The notes under the pieces: generated by a model
Seen by the model: only the letters and a program-made list of their open reading frames with translations
What the model was told of the DNA's origin: nothing
The model's database searches: none
NCBI GenBank assembly: GCA_017541105.1
Contig: JAFXZS010000004.1
Location: 62,001 to 126,000 of the forward strand
Length of the DNA stretch: 64,000 bases
Origin: Clostridia bacterium
GTDB taxonomy: Bacteria; Bacillota; Clostridia; Christensenellales; Aristaeellaceae
Direction of reading: 5' to 3'
Part shown: one piece after another, positions 26,765-35,158 of the stretch
Numbering within the stretch: the stretch's first letter is position 1
How the letters are laid out: every line of letters starts with the position of its first letter
Translations under genes and position numbers: made by a program

Positions 26765-28339
26765 TCAGCGTGTGAAAAAAGACTCAATTCCGCGAAGCAG
26801 TTCATACTCCCGGACATCCCTGCAGGCCGTGTACATATAGCGTGTTATCACGTTTCCGGTTCTCCAGACCAGGCAGACCATCGGACAATCAGAAAGGAAA
26901 ACATTCTGGATTTCCATCAGCTTCTGCCGGTAATCTTCCATGGTAACCTGTTTGCGCAGGCTGTTGCAGAGTTCCTCCATCCGTTCGCTTTTATACCGCA
27001 TATAATTGCCGCTGTTTCCCTTCATCAGGAGGAAACCGGGATCCGGGGTTACATCCATTGCAAAGGAGACAAGCGCAAGATCATAGCTGCCGCTTTTCAG
27101 GTATTTCTGCAGATCACTCATCGTCATTGCGGTGATTTTACATTCGATTCCGACCTCTGTAAGTGCGTCTGCAATGATATTGGCCGTTTCAGCCCGCACA
27201 TCGTTATCAGGCTCTTCATAATAATAAAAACGGAGGTGCAGGTTTTCCAGCTCACCCTTGCCGTTGAGACGGTCCAGCACACCGTTTTCGTCCGAGTCCT
27301 CCCATCCGGCTTCCGCCAGGAGGCGACGGGCTTCCTCAACATCCCGGGTGATGGAAGAATCCAGTGCCTCGTTATACATCCATGTTCCGGGGAAGAACGG
27401 GAAATTGGTGGCAACGGCCAGTCCGGAATACGCATTGCTGATTATTTTGCTTTTGTCAATCAGGCTCCGGATTGCCTTTCGGACTTCCAGGGTCAGCTCC
27501 CGCGCATTATTATTCATCATCAGGCATTCCAGCTGATTGGTCCGATAGGACATGGTCAGGGAATTGGTGCCGGTTTTATACTGGGATCCCGCTATGGAAC
27601 GGGTAAAGACCGCGTCCACCCGGGCGTATTCATAGTTTTCCACCACAGAAGAAGCCGTATCATAGAAAGTGAAGAGGATTTCATTCACCTGAGGCTGAGC
27701 TTTCCACCAGTAGGGATTTGCCGCAAGCCACATACGCTGGCCGGCATGAAACTCCGTAATGACATACGGCCCAGAGCCGGGGGGATTATCTGCGGCAACC
27801 ATACTTTCCGGAACCACCGGAAAAGTCATCTGATACAACAAGCCGTAATAGGGACGCTTCGCCTTTACAGAAAGCGTATAATCATCCTTGACGGTAACAG
27901 AGGAAACGAAATAGTTCAGAATGGCATAAAAACCATGATCCGCAATGCTTTCATCCTGCGCTTTTTCAAGAATATAATTCGCTGAAGCAGCAACATCCCT
28001 GGCTGTCAGAGGGGTGCCGTCGGAAAAACGGACGTCATTCCGGAGATGAAAGACCCAGGCTTTACCGGAAGCAGATACCTCCCAGCTTTCTGCCAGGCAG
28101 GGCTGGGGAAGATAGTTGTCATCGATCGTGACAAGCGATTCATATACCGCATTATACGCGGAAAGGATATCCCTTTCCACCGGCTCAAACGGCCGGACCA
28201 TCAGCGTTTTCGTCGATTGAATGCCGATAATGATACTGTTACGTATGCTCTCCGCTCTGGTCGGGGGACAGAAGAACAGCATCACCCAAATCAGGTTCCA
28301 GCACATCAGGCGTAAAATATTTTTCCTGATAGATTCCAT
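26765..28339 (-). CDS. Family 5 extracellular solute-binding protein (peptide/nickel class)
   Basis: A 524-residue binding protein of the OppA/DppA class with a signal peptide (hydrophobic CWNLIWVMLFF ending near TRA-ES). Family blocks include YESLVTIDDNYLPQPCLAESW, WVFHLRNDVRFSDGTPLTA and PPGSGPYVITEF. No lipobox cysteine follows the signal. No permease or ATPase genes are nearby, so it works with a transporter encoded elsewhere or as an orphan receptor. The start at 28339 lies 101 bases inside the end of the coaE::transglycosylase gene. A later start (28306) would keep a hydrophobic N-terminus but lose the basic n-region. Confidence 0.8.
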   Translation of the reverse strand: MESIRKNILRLMCWNLIWVMLFFCPPTRAESIRNSIIIGIQSTKTLMVRPFEPVERDILSAYNAVYESLVTIDDNYLPQPCLAESWEVSASGKAWVFHLRNDVRFSDGTPLTARDVAASANYILEKAQDESIADHGFYAILNYFVSSVTVKDDYTLSVKAKRPYYGLLYQMTFPVVPESMVAADNPPGSGPYVITEFHAGQRMWLAANPYWWKAQPQVNEILFTFYDTASSVVENYEYARVDAVFTRSIAGSQYKTGTNSLTMSYRTNQLECLMMNNNARELTLEVRKAIRSLIDKSKIISNAYSGLAVATNFPFFPGTWMYNEALDSSITRDVEEARRLLAEAGWEDSDENGVLDRLNGKGELENLHLRFYYYEEPDNDVRAETANIIADALTEVGIECKITAMTMSDLQKYLKSGSYDLALVSFAMDVTPDPGFLLMKGNSGNYMRYKSERMEELCNSLRKQVTMEDYRQKLMEIQNVFLSDCPMVCLVWRTGNVITRYMYTACRDVREYELLRGIESFFTR

Positions 28340-29669
28340 AATCCCTGGTCACCTTTCCTGTGTAATTCCTGGTAGGCCCTTCCGGAAGCGCGGAAAGGAG
28401 CATCGTATAGCCGTCCTCACTGCGCTGGGAATCAGACAGCCAGACCTTTACCTGCCCCTGCCCCGCGTGATAGGCGGCGGTAACACAGACAGGATTTCCG
28501 AGAAACATCTTACTGAGGTAATTCAGATACCAGCAGCCGAAACGAATGTTCGATGCCGGATCATACATCCGCTCAAAAGCGTACCCTTCCACACCGAGCT
28601 TATGAGCAATCCATTCAGCGGTATCCGGCATAAGCTGCATCAGTCCCCGTGCACCCACCGCGGACTCCGCGCGCGGCTGAAAGGAGCTTTCATTGCGGAT
28701 GATTGCCGCGACATAGGCGGGGGCGAGATTGAATTCTCCGGCATATTGTTCGATCAGCTCCCGATACAGAAGGGGATAATGATTGTCGATCGACCTCTGT
28801 TCCTCTTCATGCAGATCCATCTGGCGGTGAAGATACGCGCTCATGAGGCTGAATGCAGTGACTCCCACAAGGATCAGGGAAGAGAGGACAATCAGGGAGG
28901 ACTTAAGCCATACAGGCATCTTCCATCCTGCTTTACGGGAAGCAGGTTTGCGTATTGCAGAGGCGGGACGTTCTATGGGGGGCGACGGAACTGCCGGAGC
29001 AGGAGGATACCCTGATGAAGAAGGAACTGCCGGAACCTGAGCGCAGTGTTTCCTGAGCTCTTCTGCAGCCGCCGGAGGATGAAGGATCTCTTCCAGAAGA
29101 CCGGAAACCAGGGCAGCTGTTTCCTCTGGTGTGCCCGAATTATCGATAACCCGGTCCGCACGGCGGGCTTTTTCGTCAGAGGACATAACGGCACGGACCC
29201 TGCTCAGGGCTTCCTCCCGGGAATATCCGTCTCTCGCCATCAGACGCGAGAGCTGTATCTCCTGCGGAAGCCATACAGTCCAGACTGCATCGCAAAAGCG
29301 GTCATACCCCTTCTCAAAGAGAAGCGGCATATCCAGAAAACACAGGGCAGCCCCCGAATCACGCGCTTCTTCCAACCGCCGGAGCGTGAGCGCTTCCAGA
29401 TGAGGCGCCATCAGCTGATCCAATCTCTCACGAGCCCGGTCATCACTGAAGATCAGCCGGCCGAGCCGGCGCCGGTTCAGCGTTCCCTCCGGAGAAATAT
29501 ATTCATTCCCGAAGGAACGGCGTATTTCTTCCAACACAGGGCTGCCGGGAACCGTCAGTTCACGGGAAAGCCGGTCTCCGTCCACAACAGGGAAGGACCG
29601 GGCCAGCAGATAATTGCTGACGGTGGATTTGCCGCAGGCGATACTGCCGGTTAAACCGATGACTTGCAT
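28239..29669 (-). CDS. coaE: Dephospho-CoA kinase fused to a membrane-anchored lytic transglycosylase
   Basis: One uninterrupted 476-residue frame with two unrelated enzymes. Residues 1-198 are a complete dephospho-CoA kinase, the last enzyme of CoA synthesis: P-loop GSIACGKST (8-16), DGDRLSREL, FLDMPLLFEKG and a C-terminal RADRVIDNSG. A Pro-rich, basic linker (199-252) leads to a membrane helix (about 255-277). Residues 295-450 are a Slt-type lytic transglycosylase with the catalytic Glu327 in IIRNESSF, then GARGLMQLMPDTA and AAYHAGQG. Basic residues before the helix place the kinase inside and the transglycosylase outside the cell. It heads the operon with the peptide-binding protein, prmA, rsmE, mtaB and hinT. 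Confidence 0.88.
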   Translation of the reverse strand: MQVIGLTGSIACGKSTVSNYLLARSFPVVDGDRLSRELTVPGSPVLEEIRRSFGNEYISPEGTLNRRRLGRLIFSDDRARERLDQLMAPHLEALTLRRLEEARDSGAALCFLDMPLLFEKGYDRFCDAVWTVWLPQEIQLSRLMARDGYSREEALSRVRAVMSSDEKARRADRVIDNSGTPEETAALVSGLLEEILHPPAAAEELRKHCAQVPAVPSSSGYPPAPAVPSPPIERPASAIRKPASRKAGWKMPVWLKSSLIVLSSLILVGVTAFSLMSAYLHRQMDLHEEEQRSIDNHYPLLYRELIEQYAGEFNLAPAYVAAIIRNESSFQPRAESAVGARGLMQLMPDTAEWIAHKLGVEGYAFERMYDPASNIRFGCWYLNYLSKMFLGNPVCVTAAYHAGQGQVKVWLSDSQRSEDGYTMLLSALPEGPTRNYTGKVTRDYGIYQEKYFTPDVLEPDLGDAVLLSPDQSGEHT

Positions 29670-29690
29670 GAATCCACAATACCCTCAGCT

Positions 29691-29719
29691 TTCATATTTT
29701 GAAAAAGGCCCGGCTTCAA
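29691..29719 (-). promoter_or_regulatory. Possible promoter for the coaE-slt operon
   Basis: On the minus strand TTGAAG (29714-29719) and TATGAA (29691-29696) have a 17-base spacer. The -35 box lies in the loop of the telA terminator, so the two signals share sequence. Confidence 0.4.
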
Positions 29720-29731
29720 CACGGCCGGGCC
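29702..29731 (-). terminator. Terminator of xpaC-telA
   Basis: GGCCCGGC (29707-29714) pairs with GCCGGGCC (29724-29731) across nine bases. Five A at 29702-29706 give the T run of the leftward transcript. Confidence 0.9.
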
Positions 29732-29745
29732 GGAAACAATTCTCA

Positions 29746-30912
29746 TCACAGGTTGGTTGAAAGAAGCTTTTTCTTCAGCTCAGCTTCCATGCTGTAGAGC
29801 TGTTTTTCCGCTTCGATTCGTTTGGCACGGCCTTCGGACTGGATACTCATTACCTCATTGATGGTATCTATCAGATCCTGATTGGTTTGCACCAGTGTTT
29901 CGATATCGATAATGCCGCGCTCCGCTTCCCGCGCGGTCTGAATGGTACCGACCTTGAGAGCTTCCGCATTCTTGCGGAGCAGTTCATTCGTCATATCCGT
30001 GACCGCGGTCTGTGCCTGCAGGGCCTGCTGGGAATGATGCATTCCAAGAGCAAGTACCATCTGACTTTTCCAGAGAGGCAGTGTGTTGGAAAGCGTGGAC
30101 TGAATCCGTTCCACAAGCAGGCTGTCATTATTCTGAAGGAGACGGATCTGCGGCGCCATCTGAATGGAAACCTGCCGTGTCAGTTTCAGATCGTAGAGCT
30201 TTTTCTCAAAGCGGTCGCACTGCGCTGCGAGATCGTTTGCCTTTTGGGCATCCATCGCATCCCCGGACAGGGCAGCTTTTTGCTGCAGCTCTTTCAGCTC
30301 GGTTGCGCGTACCTGCTCCAGCTTTTTGTCGCCGGCGATAATATAAAGTGTCAGCTGATGGAAGTAATCGTTATTCTGATCATACAGCCGGTCAAACATT
30401 GCTACGTCTTTGAGCAGCTGTGTCTGATAACCTTCGAGGGAACCGGCAATATTGTCCACATTGGCGGAAACCTTATTATAACGAGCTTTCATACGGGTGA
30501 TTTTATCCTCACCCTTGGCGAACAGCTTGGCCAGCCCTTTGGGCTCTTCAGAATCCTTCTGGAACCCTTTCAGCTCCGCAACCAGATTCACAAGCATATT
30601 GCCGACTTCGCCGGTATCCTGCGTCTTGACGGCATCCAGCGCGGTCTGAGAAAAATCGGCAATGCGCTTCTGCGCATCTGCGCCGAAAAGCAGTACATGA
30701 TCCGGGTTTGTCACATCCACTTTCTGAATAAAATCATTGATGGCCTTCTTTTCAGCTTCCGTCAGTTGGCTTTCATCCAGCTTCGGCGCGGCTTCTTCCT
30801 GTTTGGCGGGAGCAGGCGACTGCTGAATGCTTTCAGCAGCGGCCGGAGCGAGTTCGGGCTCCGGAGCGGAAGGAACCAGAGACAGCTGAGGCATCGGATT
30901 GGATTCTGACAT
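29746..30912 (-). CDS. telA: TelA/YaaN family protein (toxic anion resistance family)
   Basis: A 388-residue soluble protein of the TelA family. The first 50 residues are Pro/Ala/Glu-rich and likely disordered. The rest is helical, with long amphipathic stretches (KGLAKLFAKGEDKITRMKAR, MHHSQQALQAQTAVTDMTNE). It lies 32 bases after an XpaC-like gene, the same partnership as Bacillus xpaC-yaaN. The family has been linked to tellurite resistance and to tolerance of cell-envelope-active compounds, but its molecular role is not settled. Confidence 0.88.
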   Translation of the reverse strand: MSESNPMPQLSLVPSAPEPELAPAAAESIQQSPAPAKQEEAAPKLDESQLTEAEKKAINDFIQKVDVTNPDHVLLFGADAQKRIADFSQTALDAVKTQDTGEVGNMLVNLVAELKGFQKDSEEPKGLAKLFAKGEDKITRMKARYNKVSANVDNIAGSLEGYQTQLLKDVAMFDRLYDQNNDYFHQLTLYIIAGDKKLEQVRATELKELQQKAALSGDAMDAQKANDLAAQCDRFEKKLYDLKLTRQVSIQMAPQIRLLQNNDSLLVERIQSTLSNTLPLWKSQMVLALGMHHSQQALQAQTAVTDMTNELLRKNAEALKVGTIQTAREAERGIIDIETLVQTNQDLIDTINEVMSIQSEGRAKRIEAEKQLYSMEAELKKKLLSTNL

Positions 30913-30944
30913 GGGAAAGTACCTCCTTTTAAACTGATGGAATC

Positions 30945-31793
30945 TTACTCAACCGAGTGGGCAGAGGATGAGGCAGGTATGTCTTCGCTGCTTTCCACGG
31001 GAAAATCAAGAATCGGAGCGGAAGAAACGCGCATCTGTGCTTCGGCCGCGGTCCGGGCTTCATTGGCTTTCTGACGGGCAATGATTTCGTTATCAGTGTA
31101 CCCGTCCCGTTTAAGCATCTGCTCCATGACATCAATGTCGGTGGAAATATCCAGCATATTATCCTTATGCAGGTTGTCAATCTGCTTCTGACAGGCGGTG
31201 AGCACCATGTTCATGCAGCGCACGGCGGATTCGCGGGCCTGCCCCATCTCCAGATAGGAAACACCGCGTTCCTGCATGGTCCGGTAATTTGCCAGGACCT
31301 TCAGCGTGGTGGGAAGGTAATAATTCATGAACTTGCGCACCTGGGGAGCTTTTTCCGGAGATTCCGAAACGGTGCGGAAGATGATCTGGCATTTGTCCGC
31401 CAGGGTGTTCATCTGGGCGGTAAGTGTTTCGTCAGGGATCTGGGCATTTTCTTCCCGGATGGTTTTCAGCATATCCTGTCCTTTAAGGATCACGTTGTCT
31501 GCCTGTTCATTTCCGGTCAGCGGAATCTGGGAAGCGGCTTCGCGGCGCTGCTTTTGCTCCTGCTGCTGGCGTACCACGGCCTCCTGCTTTTCACGCTCGA
31601 CATCCCGTTTGTTATGCGTCGTGGTATCGAGCTTGCTGCCCATAATACTGGCAACCGCACCGACCCCGGCGCCGATGACAACCCCGAGCAGCAAGCCGGG
31701 GAGCCCTTTCAGCGCCAGGAAAATGATGCCTGCTGTAATCAGAAAACCCGTACCGCCGGACTTGCGGTTATAATTCGAATTCTTTCCAGCCAC
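30945..31793 (-). CDS. xpaC: XpaC-like membrane-associated protein
   Basis: A 282-residue protein resembling Bacillus XpaC (annotated for hydrolysis of a chromogenic phosphate, true role unknown). One or two glycine-rich membrane segments lie at residues 16-53 (FLITAGIIFLALKGLPG, LLGVVIGAGVGAVASIMG). A Gln/Arg/Glu coiled region follows, and then a helical domain. I start it at GTG 31793 because AAGGAG lies 9 bases upstream; an in-frame TTG at 31817 precedes that site. It is cotranscribed with telA. The pair probably works together at the membrane. Confidence 0.8.
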   Translation of the reverse strand: MAGKNSNYNRKSGGTGFLITAGIIFLALKGLPGLLLGVVIGAGVGAVASIMGSKLDTTTHNKRDVEREKQEAVVRQQQEQKQRREAASQIPLTGNEQADNVILKGQDMLKTIREENAQIPDETLTAQMNTLADKCQIIFRTVSESPEKAPQVRKFMNYYLPTTLKVLANYRTMQERGVSYLEMGQARESAVRCMNMVLTACQKQIDNLHKDNMLDISTDIDVMEQMLKRDGYTDNEIIARQKANEARTAAEAQMRVSSAPILDFPVESSEDIPASSSAHSVE

Positions 31794-31825
31794 TTCACCA
31801 ATCTCCTTGATACACAAATCAATTA

Positions 31826-31831
31826 ATTATA
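31826..31831 (-). promoter_or_regulatory. -10 box of the xpaC-telA promoter
   Basis: A perfect TATAAT on the minus strand lies about 30 bases before the xpaC start. The -35 region is T-rich with no good hexamer at the expected distance. Confidence 0.5.
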
Positions 31832-31876
31832 CCACGGAGCGGATGGAAAAGAAAGAGAAAAACGCTCCCTTTGCTG

Positions 31877-31895
31877 AAAAATAGCAGGCGCTATT
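31877..31895 (-). terminator. Weak terminator after the TtcA-like gene
   Basis: AATAGC (31880-31885) pairs with GCTATT (31890-31895) across AGGC, with four A at 31877-31880 giving the T run in the leftward direction. The stem overlaps the stop codon and is only six pairs long. Confidence 0.45.
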
Positions 31896-32634
31896 CACAC
31901 GAATCCGGGAAGTATTCAGCAGGATCTTTCTGCCAGAGACCGTAAGGCTCATGCTGCAGGGCATGAAGAAAACGATCCGGGGCATCCGGATACAGACGTT
32001 TCATGCCGGCCAGAAGACGGTCCATCTCCGCACGCTTGGTTTTCCCGTCCACAGGGCAGGGAGATTTGATGACAGGGAGGTTGAGCGACTTCTGCATGTG
32101 GCGGACATGGCTTTCCGGCAGGTAAATAATGGGACGGATGACTGTGATGCCGGTGCGGCTCAGCGTTGTTTTCGGATGGAAGGTATGGAAGCGTCCCTCA
32201 TAAAACAGGGAGAGGAGAAGCGTTTCGATGGCATCCTCCCTGTGATGCGCCAGCGCGAGTTTGTTGAAACCGTTTTCCGCGCAGGTGTTGGCAAGGACGG
32301 CCCGGCGCATCTTGGCACAGAGAGCGCAGGGATTCTTTTCCTTTCTGTATTCAAAAATGATTTCGCCGATCTGTGTTTTCCGCAGCATAAAAGGTATTTC
32401 CAGGGAATCGCAGAGGGAAGCGACGGCGGAGAAGTCCGTAATGCCCAGGCCGATATCCACGGTTATGGCGTGCAGGGAGAAATCCTTATGTGTAAACTTC
32501 CGGTAAAGGGAGAGCGCATGGAGCAGCAACAGCGAATCCTTTCCTCCGGAAACGCCGACCGCAATCCGGTCTCCCGGTTCGATCAGATGGAAATCCGTAT
32601 CCGCCTTCCGGATACATCCAAGGGTTTTCTTCAT
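31891..32634 (-). CDS. TtcA-like tRNA 2-thiolation PP-loop protein
   Basis: A 247-residue ATP pyrophosphatase of the TtcA/TilS superfamily. The PP-loop SGGKDS is at residues 29-34. Cys103 and Cys106 (NPCALCAKMRR) match the first CxxC of TtcA, and Cys193 (SPCPVDGKTKR) matches the third cysteine; together they could hold an iron-sulfur cluster. TtcA makes 2-thiocytidine at tRNA position 32. This protein is shorter and the specific nucleoside is not certain. Its ATG follows directly on the ispE stop (TGAATG), so the two genes are coupled. Confidence 0.8.
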   Translation of the reverse strand: MKKTLGCIRKADTDFHLIEPGDRIAVGVSGGKDSLLLLHALSLYRKFTHKDFSLHAITVDIGLGITDFSAVASLCDSLEIPFMLRKTQIGEIIFEYRKEKNPCALCAKMRRAVLANTCAENGFNKLALAHHREDAIETLLLSLFYEGRFHTFHPKTTLSRTGITVIRPIIYLPESHVRHMQKSLNLPVIKSPCPVDGKTKRAEMDRLLAGMKRLYPDAPDRFLHALQHEPYGLWQKDPAEYFPDSCE

Positions 32635-33504
32635 TCATTCCTCCATGATCCGGATGCTGTCCGACTGCGTGTGGCAAAGAAAAATACGGCGGTAGCGCGG
32701 GGAAAGCGCTTCCATGGCTTTCCCGGCTACGGAAGCGGAACGGAAAACACCAAAAACGGCACTGCCGCTGCCGGTCATCTGCGCAGCGACGGCACCGTAA
32801 GCTTTCAGGGAAGCCACGGCCTCGGAAATTTCCGGACAGCGGGCGGCGGAGACAGGTTCGAGCACGTTGGCCATCGAACAGGAAAGCAGGGAAAGATCCC
32901 CCTGTTCCAGGGCACGAAGGACCCCGCCGGTATCAGGATGACGGACGGATTCCGCTGCATGATAAGCCGCAAAAATATCCCGTGTGCTCAAAGCCCGGCA
33001 AGGCTGAAAGATCAGCAGCCAAAAACTGGAACGGAACGGCCGGTCTTCCAGATCTTCCCCGATGCCTCGGGTATGCACCAGGCCGCCATGCAGGCAGAAG
33101 GGGATATCTGCCCCCAGAGACAACCCGAGCTTTTCCAGCCTTTCAGCCGGATAATGCAGTTTCCACAACTGGTTCAGCCCTGTCAGAACAGCCGCGGCAT
33201 CCGCGCTTCCGCCGCCGAGGCCCGCCCCCATGGGAATCTGCTTGTGCAGATGAATCCGAACCCCGCCGGCAAAACCTGCTGTTTCGCGAAGAAGTAATGC
33301 GGCACGAAGCGCCAGATTGCTGCCGTCGGCTCTGGAAAGGGGATAACCGCCTGTCGTGATTGACAGATCCGGAGATGGTACCAGAGTAATCTCATCCGCC
33401 AGGGAGACGGGTTGCATGACCATATCCATCAGATGGTATCCGTCGGAACGGTTTCCGGTGATATCCAGAGACCAGTTGATTTTCGCAAAGGCCTTCAGCA
33501 GCAT
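32635..33504 (-). CDS. ispE: 4-diphosphocytidyl-2-C-methyl-D-erythritol kinase
   Basis: A 289-residue GHMP kinase that phosphorylates CDP-methylerythritol in the MEP route to isoprenoids. It begins MLLKAFAKINWSLDITGNRS with YHLMDMVMQPV, has the ATP-binding loop IPMGAGLGGGSADAAA, SLGADIPFCLHGG, and the C-terminal MTGSGSAVFGVF. The frame is open far upstream, but the ATG at 33504 has GGAGG five bases away and gives the usual start. It forms a two-gene operon with the TtcA-like gene and shares a divergent promoter region with the ywiB-like gene. Confidence 0.95.
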   Translation of the reverse strand: MLLKAFAKINWSLDITGNRSDGYHLMDMVMQPVSLADEITLVPSPDLSITTGGYPLSRADGSNLALRAALLLRETAGFAGGVRIHLHKQIPMGAGLGGGSADAAAVLTGLNQLWKLHYPAERLEKLGLSLGADIPFCLHGGLVHTRGIGEDLEDRPFRSSFWLLIFQPCRALSTRDIFAAYHAAESVRHPDTGGVLRALEQGDLSLLSCSMANVLEPVSAARCPEISEAVASLKAYGAVAAQMTGSGSAVFGVFRSASVAGKAMEALSPRYRRIFLCHTQSDSIRIMEE

Positions 33505-33531
33505 GGGCGCCTCCGAACAGTTGATACGCAG

Positions 33532-33560
33532 ATGATACCTCTTCCGGGCGGAAAACGCAA
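33532..33560 (-). promoter_or_regulatory. ispE: Promoter for ispE
   Basis: On the minus strand TTGCGT (33555-33560) and TATCAT (33532-33537) have a 17-base spacer. It is divergent from the ywiB-like promoter 18 bases away. Confidence 0.55.
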
Positions 33561-33578
33561 GAACGGGGAGGTTCCTTC

Positions 33579-33607
33579 TTGCGCGGGAAGAATAACCGAT
33601 GTACAAT
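33579..33607 (+). promoter_or_regulatory. Promoter for the ywiB-like gene and gpsA
   Basis: TTGCGC (33579-33584) and TACAAT (33602-33607) have a 17-base spacer. Confidence 0.55.
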
Positions 33608-33639
33608 ATAACTGCAATACGGGAAAGGAGGCATTGCAG

Positions 33640-34104
33640 ATGAAAAAGGATGAAACTTCTGTACTGATTAATCTGCTTGCGATCGCGAAATACGATCGGG
33701 CTCCTGACTATCCGATTCAGTTTATGACCCGCGGCACACTGAGCATGGAGGAGAGCGGAAACGCGGTTCTGGCATACAATGAGACGCAGCAGGACGAGGA
33801 AACAGGAGAGATGACCACAGCGCAGATCACCCTGTCCCTTGAAAAAAACCGGGTTACAATGACGCGGATGGGAGAATACTCCAACACGATGGTGTTTGTT
33901 CCTGACCGGCGGTTTGAGGGGACCTACCATACTCCTTTCGGCAATATGGATATGGCCGTATATGCCAGGGGCGTACAATGCAATATCGGCAGGGAAAAAG
34001 GGTCCGTGCATCTGAAATACCAACTGGATCTTCAGGGTGCTTATGCTTCTTCCAACGAGCTTCATCTTGAATACACGGCCAGCGGAAAGGAAAAAGCACA
34101 ATGA
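33640..34104 (+). CDS. DUF1934 protein (YwiB-like beta-barrel)
   Basis: A 154-residue protein of the DUF1934 family, a small calycin-like beta-barrel of unknown function. Alternating beta strands are clear: QFMTRGTLSMEESGNAVLAY, ITLSLEKNRVTMTRMGEYSN, GTYHTPFGNMDMAVYARGV and VHLKYQLDLQG. The ATG has AAAGGAGG 7 bases upstream. Its stop overlaps the gpsA start (ATGA), so it is coupled to phospholipid synthesis, which may hint at a lipid-like ligand. That is inference only. Confidence 0.82.
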   Translation: MKKDETSVLINLLAIAKYDRAPDYPIQFMTRGTLSMEESGNAVLAYNETQQDEETGEMTTAQITLSLEKNRVTMTRMGEYSNTMVFVPDRRFEGTYHTPFGNMDMAVYARGVQCNIGREKGSVHLKYQLDLQGAYASSNELHLEYTASGKEKAQ

Positions 34105-35102
34105 AGATCGCGATCATCGGATCCGGCACGTGGGGAGTTGCATTAAGCAGAGTTCTTTGCCTGAACGGGCATGAAATTACTGTGTGGAGCAAATTTCCGG
34201 AGGAAGCGGCACAGCTGGACGCAGAACGGGAAGCTCCGAACCTGCCGGGAATCCGGATTCCGGACGCGATCCGGTTTACGGCTGACGCGGAAGAAGCGGT
34301 GCACGATGCGGATTATCTGATAAATGCGGTTCCTTCCATTTTTGTCCGGGAGACCGTACGTCTGCTGGCCGGAAAAGTACGGGGAATTCCAATCTGGATC
34401 AACGCCTCCAAGGGGATCGAATGCGAAACCCTTATGACGCTGACGGAGGTCATTGAGGACGAAGCAATCCGGAACGGTTTGTCCGGGATCCGTACGGTTG
34501 CGCTCAGCGGCCCGACACACGCGGAGGAAGTGGCAAGGGATTTGCCGACTCTGATTGTTGCGGCCGGAAAAGAACCGGAAACAACAGCGGTGCAGAAGCT
34601 TTTCGAGGGCACCTGCATCCGTCCGTATACCAATCAGGACAAACGGGGAGTTCAGATCTGCGGCGCGCTGAAAAACGTGGAAGCACTGGCGGTCGGGATC
34701 GCCCGGGGCCTCGGATACGGGGACAATACCCGGGCAGCCATGATTACCCGCGGAATGGAGGAAATCCGCCGGCTCGGCCTGGCGATGGGATGCAATGAAC
34801 GAACCTTTTTCGGCCTGGCGGGGATCGGGGACCTGATTGTAACCGCCACAAGCGAACACAGCCGGAACAACCGCGCGGGCACCCTGATCGGACAGGGAAT
34901 GAAAACGGAAGAAGCTCTGAAGAAGGTTGGCATGGTCGTTGAAGGCGTTAACGCACTGCCGGCAGCCCTGCAGCTGTGCGAACGGTACGGAATGGATATG
35001 CCGCTGATCCGGGCCGTGGAGGATGTCGTACTGAAAGGCGCGGATCCGAAGGAAATCGTTCAGGATCTTATGAACAGAAAACTGAAACAGGAAATGATCT
35101 GA
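34101..35102 (+). CDS. gpsA: Glycerol-3-phosphate dehydrogenase [NAD(P)+]
   Basis: A 333-residue enzyme that reduces dihydroxyacetone phosphate to sn-glycerol 3-phosphate for membrane lipids. The Rossmann loop is IAIIGSGTWGVALSRVL; the substrate domain has LSGPTHAEEVARDLPT, GALKNVEALAVGIARGLGYG (with the catalytic Lys) and FFGLAGIGDLIVTATS. Length and motifs are normal. The stop codon lies at the base of a terminator hairpin that separates it from the GH2 gene. Confidence 0.95.
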   Translation: MKIAIIGSGTWGVALSRVLCLNGHEITVWSKFPEEAAQLDAEREAPNLPGIRIPDAIRFTADAEEAVHDADYLINAVPSIFVRETVRLLAGKVRGIPIWINASKGIECETLMTLTEVIEDEAIRNGLSGIRTVALSGPTHAEEVARDLPTLIVAAGKEPETTAVQKLFEGTCIRPYTNQDKRGVQICGALKNVEALAVGIARGLGYGDNTRAAMITRGMEEIRRLGLAMGCNERTFFGLAGIGDLIVTATSEHSRNNRAGTLIGQGMKTEEALKKVGMVVEGVNALPAALQLCERYGMDMPLIRAVEDVVLKGADPKEIVQDLMNRKLKQEMI

Positions 35103-35128
35103 CGGACAGCAGCTGCGGTCCGTTTTTT
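35102..35128 (+). terminator. Terminator of gpsA
   Basis: ACGGAC (35102-35107) pairs with GTCCGT (35118-35123) across ten bases, followed by a run of six T. The stem starts inside the gpsA stop codon. Confidence 0.75.
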
Positions 35129-35158
35129 ATCAACAGAAGGAAAGGCAGAATACCGGAA

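Noticed and set aside
26072..27985. A 637-codon open frame on the plus strand
   Set aside because: It is antisense to prmA and the family 5 binding protein and has no recognisable domain.
31837..31868. Inverted repeat GGAGCG/CGCTCC near the xpaC promoter
   Set aside because: The loop is over 20 bases and the arms only six; it could occur by chance.
33505..34101. N-terminal extension of ispE up to 34101
   Set aside because: The extension runs through the divergent promoter region and opposite the ywiB-like gene; a good ribosome binding site and the family start fix ATG 33504.
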